In this document: one piece after another, positions 7,203-10,240 of the stretch
Layout of the letters: the number at the start of each line of letters is the position of its first letter
How positions within the stretch are numbered: the stretch's first letter is position 1
Made by a program: the position numbers and the translations under genes
Assembly: GCA_021779335.1 (NCBI GenBank)
Contig: JAJYAW010000068.1
Coordinates: forward strand, 1-10,240
Length of the DNA stretch: 10,240 bases
From: Myxococcales bacterium
GTDB lineage: Bacteria; Myxococcota; Myxococcia; Myxococcales; Anaeromyxobacteraceae
Reading direction: 5' to 3'
The notes under the pieces: model-generated
Databases searched by the model: none
Told to the model about the DNA's origin: nothing
Seen by the model: the letters and a program-made list of their open reading frames with translations, nothing else

Positions 7203-8822
7203 ATGCTCATCCGCCACCGCTTGCCGCCCTGCCGCGCCGCCCTGGTCGCCGTCCTCGCCGTGGCCGTCGCGGGCCCCGCCGCCGCGCAGGGGCCGAAGGG
7301 GCTGACCGAGTTCACCCTGCCCCAGAAGGCGGTGGCCAAGGCCTACGGCCAGAACCCGGGCCTCACCTGCCCCGACTACGGCGTGGCCGGCACCGTCATC
7401 GACAGCCTGGCGCGGGACGCCAGGGAGGCCGGCCGGACCTCGCCTCCCACCGACGGCCGCCTCTGCGCCCTCGCCAACGTCCTGCTGGGCTGGAAGAGCG
7501 ACGAGGTGCCGCCGTCCGACGCGCTCCTCTTCCTGATGCGCGGGGTCGGCTTCCTGTCCCCTCCGCAGCAGGTCCTGCTGGCCACCGTCGAGACGGAGGA
7601 TCCCAGGGACATCGCCCGGGGGCTGGCGAGCTCGCTCCTGGACGCCTCGGCCAAGGGCACGGCGCCGCGCTACGGCCTGGCGACCAAGCGGCTGGCCAGG
7701 AACTCGACCCGGGTGGTGATGCTCCTGCTGGACGCCCCCTACGACCTCGCGCCGCTGCCGCGCCAGCTCCCGCCCGGCGGGACCGCCACGCTCTCCGGCA
7801 CCCTGCTCGGCGGCTACGAGAAGCCGGAGCTCGTGGTGAGCGACGCCCTCGGCAAGCTGAGCGAGCCGCCGCAGGCCCCCGGCAAGGCCTTCTCGGCCCA
7901 GCTCCGCTGCGGCGACCGGCCCGGCCGCATCCAGGTGGAGCTGCGCGCCACGCTGGACGGGCAGCTGCGAAAGCTGGCCGGCATCCCGGTGGCCTGCGGC
8001 GGCGCGCCGCTCCCCACCACGCTCTCGCTCGAGGAGCAGCCCTGGCCGGCCGACCCGGCCGCGCAGGCCAAGCTGATCTTCGACGGGATCAACGCGGAGC
8101 GCACCGCCGCCGGCCTCGCGCCGCTCGCCTGGGAGCCCGCCCTGGCCGGCGTGGCTCAGGACCTCACCGTGGACCTCGCCAGGGAGCAGCTCGGCGGCGC
8201 CGGGTCCGGCGTGAAGGTCACCGACCGGCTCGCCAAGGTCGAGATGGGCTCGCCGCTCGTGCTCCAGAACCCGGGCATGTCCACCAGCGCCCGGCGCGCC
8301 GCCGAGGGCTCCCTGGAGAACCCGATCCACCGCGCCAACCTGATGAACCCGGACGTGAACGCGGGGGGCGTGGGGGTGGTGATCCAGCCCGGGCCGGACG
8401 GCAAGCCGCTGGCCTTCATCAACGAGCTCTTCATCCAGGTGCTGCCCGCCCTCGACCCGGTCAAGGTGCGGGCCGACGTGCAGGCCGGCCTGATGCAGCG
8501 CCGGGCCGAGGCGAAGGTGACGCCGGTGACGCCGGACCCGGTGCTCGAGCAGGTGGCGCAGGCCTACGCCGAGGCCCTGGCCGCCGGCGGCGGGGAGCTC
8601 GGCGAGGCCAAGGCGGAGGCGCTCACCTCCGGCGTCGCCCGCAAGTACAAGGAGATCAACCTGGTGGCCGGCGCCAAGCCGGATCCGATGGCCTTCGCCG
8701 CGGACGCCTCCCTGCTCGGCAAGTCGGGCAAGGGGCTGGGCGTCGGCGCGGCCCGGGGCAAGCACCCGGTCATCGGCAAGAACGCGGTCTTCGTGGTCGT
8801 CATCACGGCCACCAAGCGGTGA
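7203..8822 (+). CDS. Secreted CAP/SCP-domain protein
   Basis: This is an exported protein of unknown substrate. It has 539 residues. The signal peptide is at 1-28, with cleavage likely at AAA-Q29. A helical N-region (about 30-185) with C56 and C88 follows. Residues about 188-266 look like an Ig-like beta-sandwich (LPPGGTATLSGTLLGGY to IPVACG), with C236 and C265. The CAP domain (about 288-412) shows FDGINAERTAAGLAPLAW, PALAGVAQDL, ENPIHRANLMNP with H376, AGGVGVV and FINELF. The first histidine of the usual CAP tetrad is not seen, so enzymatic activity is doubtful. Residues 415-539 partly echo the CAP pattern (PVLEQVAQAYAEAL, GLGVGAARGKHP) and may be a degenerate second copy. The start is ATG with GAGGA 7 nt upstream. 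CAP proteins bind lipids or peptides in other organisms; no role here can be inferred from neighbours. Confidence 0.85.
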   Translation: MLIRHRLPPCRAALVAVLAVAVAGPAAAQGPKGLTEFTLPQKAVAKAYGQNPGLTCPDYGVAGTVIDSLARDAREAGRTSPPTDGRLCALANVLLGWKSDEVPPSDALLFLMRGVGFLSPPQQVLLATVETEDPRDIARGLASSLLDASAKGTAPRYGLATKRLARNSTRVVMLLLDAPYDLAPLPRQLPPGGTATLSGTLLGGYEKPELVVSDALGKLSEPPQAPGKAFSAQLRCGDRPGRIQVELRATLDGQLRKLAGIPVACGGAPLPTTLSLEEQPWPADPAAQAKLIFDGINAERTAAGLAPLAWEPALAGVAQDLTVDLAREQLGGAGSGVKVTDRLAKVEMGSPLVLQNPGMSTSARRAAEGSLENPIHRANLMNPDVNAGGVGVVIQPGPDGKPLAFINELFIQVLPALDPVKVRADVQAGLMQRRAEAKVTPVTPDPVLEQVAQAYAEALAAGGGELGEAKAEALTSGVARKYKEINLVAGAKPDPMAFAADASLLGKSGKGLGVGAARGKHPVIGKNAVFVVVITATKR

Positions 8823-8884
8823 GCGCGGGACGAAGGAAAGGTCCGGGCTGCCCTCGGGCCGAACGACACGCAGCCTCTAGACCA

Positions 8885-8888
8885 AGGG
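8885..8888 (+). promoter_or_regulatory. Ribosome binding site that fixes the lipoprotein start
   Basis: AGGG lies 8 nt before the ATG at 8897 but only 2 nt before the in-frame ATG at 8891. The later ATG is therefore the better start. It also gives the more compact lipoprotein signal peptide. Confidence 0.55.
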
Positions 8889-8896
8889 AAATGTCC

Positions 8897-9190
8897 ATGA
8901 ACGCTGGAAAGCTCCTCCTCGCCGCTGCGCTCCTCGCCAGCGGCTGCGCCACCACCACCGGCGCCGCGCCCGCCGGCGGCACCAAGGTCGCCCAGGCCGA
9001 CGCCAAGCCGGCCGAGCTGACCGACTCGCAGGGGCGGAAGTACAAGGTGATCTGCCACATGGAGCGGTCCACCGGGAGCAACATCGCCGAGAAGGTGTGC
9101 CGGCCCGAGCTGGAGGACAGCAGCCAGTCGATCCAGGTCCAGGAGCACCTCCTCAACATGCGGGGGGTCCAGCCCCGCGGGGGCGGGTAG
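8897..9190 (+). CDS. Small lipoprotein with CxxERxTGSNI...C motif
   Basis: This is a 97-residue predicted lipoprotein of unknown function. MNAGKLLLAAALLASGC is a short signal with a lipobox-like ASGC, so C17 would be lipidated. An Ala/Thr/Gly-rich linker (18-38) follows, then a compact domain beginning TDSQGRKYKVICHMERSTG. C53 and C68 frame the motif CHMERSTGSNIAEKVC. Similar C-x2-ER-x-TGS-x-I...C segments occur in small exported proteobacterial proteins of unknown role; I recall this from family knowledge and did not search. The two cysteines are likely a disulfide. It lies 74 bp after the CAP gene in the same direction. No clear promoter is visible and only a weak 6-bp stem (8840-8860) intervenes, so the two may share a transcript. 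The tail VQPRGGG is probably disordered. Confidence 0.75.
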   Translation: MNAGKLLLAAALLASGCATTTGAAPAGGTKVAQADAKPAELTDSQGRKYKVICHMERSTGSNIAEKVCRPELEDSSQSIQVQEHLLNMRGVQPRGGG

Positions 9191-9201
9191 CGGACGACGA
9201 A

Positions 9202-9230
9202 GCCCCGCCCCGCGCGCGGCGGGACGGGGC
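9202..9230. terminator. Hairpin between convergent lipoprotein and tsf genes
   Basis: GCCCCG (9202-9207) pairs with CGGGGC (9225-9230). After one C-A mismatch, CCCGC (9209-9213) pairs with GCGGG (9219-9223) around a 5-nt loop. It starts 11 bp after the lipoprotein stop. There is no U-tract, but it is symmetric and could act for both strands. Confidence 0.6.
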
Positions 9231-9251
9231 CTCGGTAGCTCGGCGGGCTGC

Positions 9252-9271
9252 GCAGCGCCGGGGGGCGCTGC
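9252..9271 (-). terminator. Hairpin directly at the tsf stop codon
   Basis: GCAGCGCC (9252-9259) and GGCGCTGC (9264-9271) form a perfect 8-bp stem with a 4-base loop. It begins at the last base of the tsf stop codon, so it is well placed to end or protect the rpsB-tsf transcript. There is no U-run. Confidence 0.55.
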
Positions 9272-9930
9272 TACTTCACGACCCCGGCCGCCTTGGCGAC
9301 CTCCTCGGCGTAGTTCTCGACCTTCTTCTCGAGCCCCTCGCCGAGGGCGAAGCGGGTGAAGCGGCGCACCTGGATGTTCTCGCCGATCTTGGAGACGGCC
9401 TCGGTGACGACGTCGCCGACCTTCCTCTTGTCGTCCTTCACGAAGGCCTGCTCGAGCAGGCAGACGTCCGAGTAGTACTTGTCCATCTTGCCGGCGGCGA
9501 TCTTCTCCAGCATGGCCTCCGGCTTCTTCTGCTCGCGGAGCTGCTGCTTCACCTGCTCCACCTCCAGCTTCACCAGCTCGGCCGGGACCTCCTCGCGCCG
9601 CACGTAGAGCGGGGCCGAGGCGGCGATCTGCATGGCCAGGTCCTTGACGAGCTGCTGGAAGCCGTCGTTGCGCGCCGCGAAGTCGGTCTCGCAGTTGACC
9701 TCGAGGAGCACGCCGATCTTGCCGCCGGCGTGGATGTAGGAGGTGACGGCCCCCTCGGTGGCGGCGCGGCCGGACTTCTTGGCCGCGGCGGCCAGCCCCT
9801 TCTTCTTGAGCAGCTCCTCGGCCTTGGCCACGTCGCCGCCGGCCTCGGTGAGCATCTTCTTGCAGTCCATCATGCCGGCGCCGGTCTTCTCCCGGAGCTC
9901 GGCCACCATCTTCGCGGTGATCTCGGCCAT
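9271..9930 (-). CDS. tsf: Translation elongation factor Ts (EF-Ts)
   Basis: EF-Ts exchanges GDP for GTP on EF-Tu in the cytoplasm. The 219-residue protein starts with the UBA-like N-domain (about 1-55), including LREKTGAGMMDCKKML, the first family signature. The core follows with EVNCETDFAARND (77-89), in which D83 and F84 are the residues that act on the EF-Tu magnesium site. The usual TDFVA has alanine in place of valine (A85). It is shorter than E. coli EF-Ts (283 residues), as in several other bacteria, so the core is reduced rather than truncated: the C-terminal helix (KKVENYAEEVAKAAG) is present. The start is the ATG at 9930, with a purine-rich GAGGGAG close upstream. It lies downstream of probable rpsB, the usual bacterial order. 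Confidence 0.97.
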   Translation of the reverse strand: MAEITAKMVAELREKTGAGMMDCKKMLTEAGGDVAKAEELLKKKGLAAAAKKSGRAATEGAVTSYIHAGGKIGVLLEVNCETDFAARNDGFQQLVKDLAMQIAASAPLYVRREEVPAELVKLEVEQVKQQLREQKKPEAMLEKIAAGKMDKYYSDVCLLEQAFVKDDKRKVGDVVTEAVSKIGENIQVRRFTRFALGEGLEKKVENYAEEVAKAAGVVK

Positions 9931-9954
9931 CTCTTCTCCCTCTCTCCGTTGGAA

Positions 9955-9999
9955 CGAGGCGGGGGCGAGGCCCGGTGAAGGGCCCGCCCCCGCGCCTCG
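9955..9999 (-). promoter_or_regulatory. Very stable rpsB-tsf intergenic hairpin (attenuator or processing site)
   Basis: Three stacked arms pair almost without interruption. CGAGGC (9955-9960) pairs with GCCTCG (9994-9999), GGGGGCG (9961-9967) with CGCCCCC (9985-9991), and GGCCC (9969-9973) with GGGCC (9980-9984), around a 6-nt loop, with A9968 and G9992-C9993 bulged. About 18 pairs, nearly all G-C, lie between the rpsB stop and the tsf start. No U-run follows on the minus strand. Partial termination or RNA processing here would set the S2 to EF-Ts ratio. Confidence 0.6.
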
Positions 10000-10019
10000 A
10001 AAAGGCGGTGGGTGCTGCG

Positions 10020-10240
10020 CTACTCCTTGGCGGCCTCGGGGGCCGGGGCGGCGACCACGTCGCCCTTGCGCACCACCTCGACGCCCGCCGAGGCCGCGCC
10101 GCGGTCGCCGCGGCGCGGGCGGCGCTCGCCGCGATCGCGGCGCCCGCCGCGGTCACGCCGGTCCTTCAGGCCGCGCTCGCTGGCGGCGTCGCGGTCGTCC
10201 TCGGCGCGCGACTGCTCGCCGCCGTGCTCGGCCACCCAGG
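10020..10240 (-). CDS. rpsB: Probable ribosomal protein S2, C-terminal tail (partial)
   Basis: Only the last 73 codons are in the window, and the frame is open to the right edge. The visible part is a highly charged, low-complexity tail: RAEDDRDAASERG, then an Arg/Asp/Gly-rich stretch (DRRDRGGRRDRGERRPRRG), ending VVAAPAPEAAKE. No S2 core motif is visible, so the call rests on position directly upstream of tsf, in the conserved rpsB-tsf order, and on S2 proteins often having variable charged C-terminal extensions. The GTG at 10235 has no ribosome site that can be seen and is not taken as a start. A separate small basic protein is the alternative. It is separated from tsf by 89 bp holding a strong hairpin. 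Confidence 0.65.
   Translation of the reverse strand, partial: WVAEHGGEQSRAEDDRDAASERGLKDRRDRGGRRDRGERRPRRGDRGAASAGVEVVRKGDVVAAPAPEAAKE

Noticed and set aside
3860..7339. A 1159-codon open frame on the minus strand opposite the receptor gene
   Set aside because: It has a low-complexity Val/Gly/Ala/Arg/Asp composition and no motifs, and it mirrors the receptor's codons. It is a side effect of G/C third positions.
7098..8765. 555-codon open frame on the minus strand opposite the CAP gene
   Set aside because: It is repetitive Gly/Ala/Arg/Val composition with no start signal or domain; the plus-strand gene has a signal peptide and CAP motifs.
8564..10156. 530-codon open frame on the minus strand covering the lipoprotein, tsf and the rpsB end
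   Set aside because: It overlaps tsf in another frame and consists of Arg/Ala/Gly/Pro-rich low-complexity sequence.

Overview
The window is very GC-rich and densely coded, with no transposases, phage genes, CRISPR arrays or tRNAs. Codon use (strong G/C at third positions), the rpsB-tsf order and the protein styles (CAP-domain secreted protein, TonB system with two ExbD subunits, receptor with a carboxypeptidase-regulatory-like N-domain) suggest a Myxococcota bacterium, possibly Anaeromyxobacter-like. This assignment is inference; no taxonomic marker was searched.

Layout. (1) Positions 2-739, plus strand: most of an RluA-family pseudouridine synthase, cut at the left edge. (2) Positions 810-3423, minus strand: a Ton energy-transducing operon transcribed tonB - exbB - exbD - exbD. 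A hairpin at 756-781 separates it from the convergent synthase gene. (3) Positions 3424-3889: a 466-bp divergent control region with a recognisable sigma70-type promoter facing each way and several GC-rich dyads. (4) Positions 3890-7033, plus strand: a 1047-residue TonB-dependent outer-membrane receptor, ended by a strong hairpin at 7059-7092. That hairpin overlaps the probable promoter of the next gene. (5) Positions 7203-8822, plus strand: a secreted protein with an Ig-like region, a CAP/SCP domain and a possible degenerate second CAP unit. (6) Positions 8897-9190, plus strand: a small lipoprotein with a CxxERxTGSNI...C motif. (7) Positions 9271-10240, minus strand: tsf (EF-Ts) and the 3' end of what is probably rpsB, with a very stable hairpin between them.

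How the genes work together. The receptor and the tonB-exbB-exbD-exbD operon sit back to back and probably form one dedicated uptake unit: ExbB/ExbD use the proton gradient, TonB carries the force across the periplasm, and the receptor opens for its ligand. No transporter, enzyme or regulator gene beside it reveals the ligand. The CAP protein and lipoprotein are exported proteins of unknown role and may share a transcript. rpsB-tsf is housekeeping translation.

I see no convincing wholly new system. The items most worth a second look are the 69-bp nearly identical block shared by the two exbD genes with no synonymous difference, the receptor's ten cysteines arranged as five local pairs, the terminator/promoter overlap at 7059-7101, and the rpsB-tsf intergenic hairpin.
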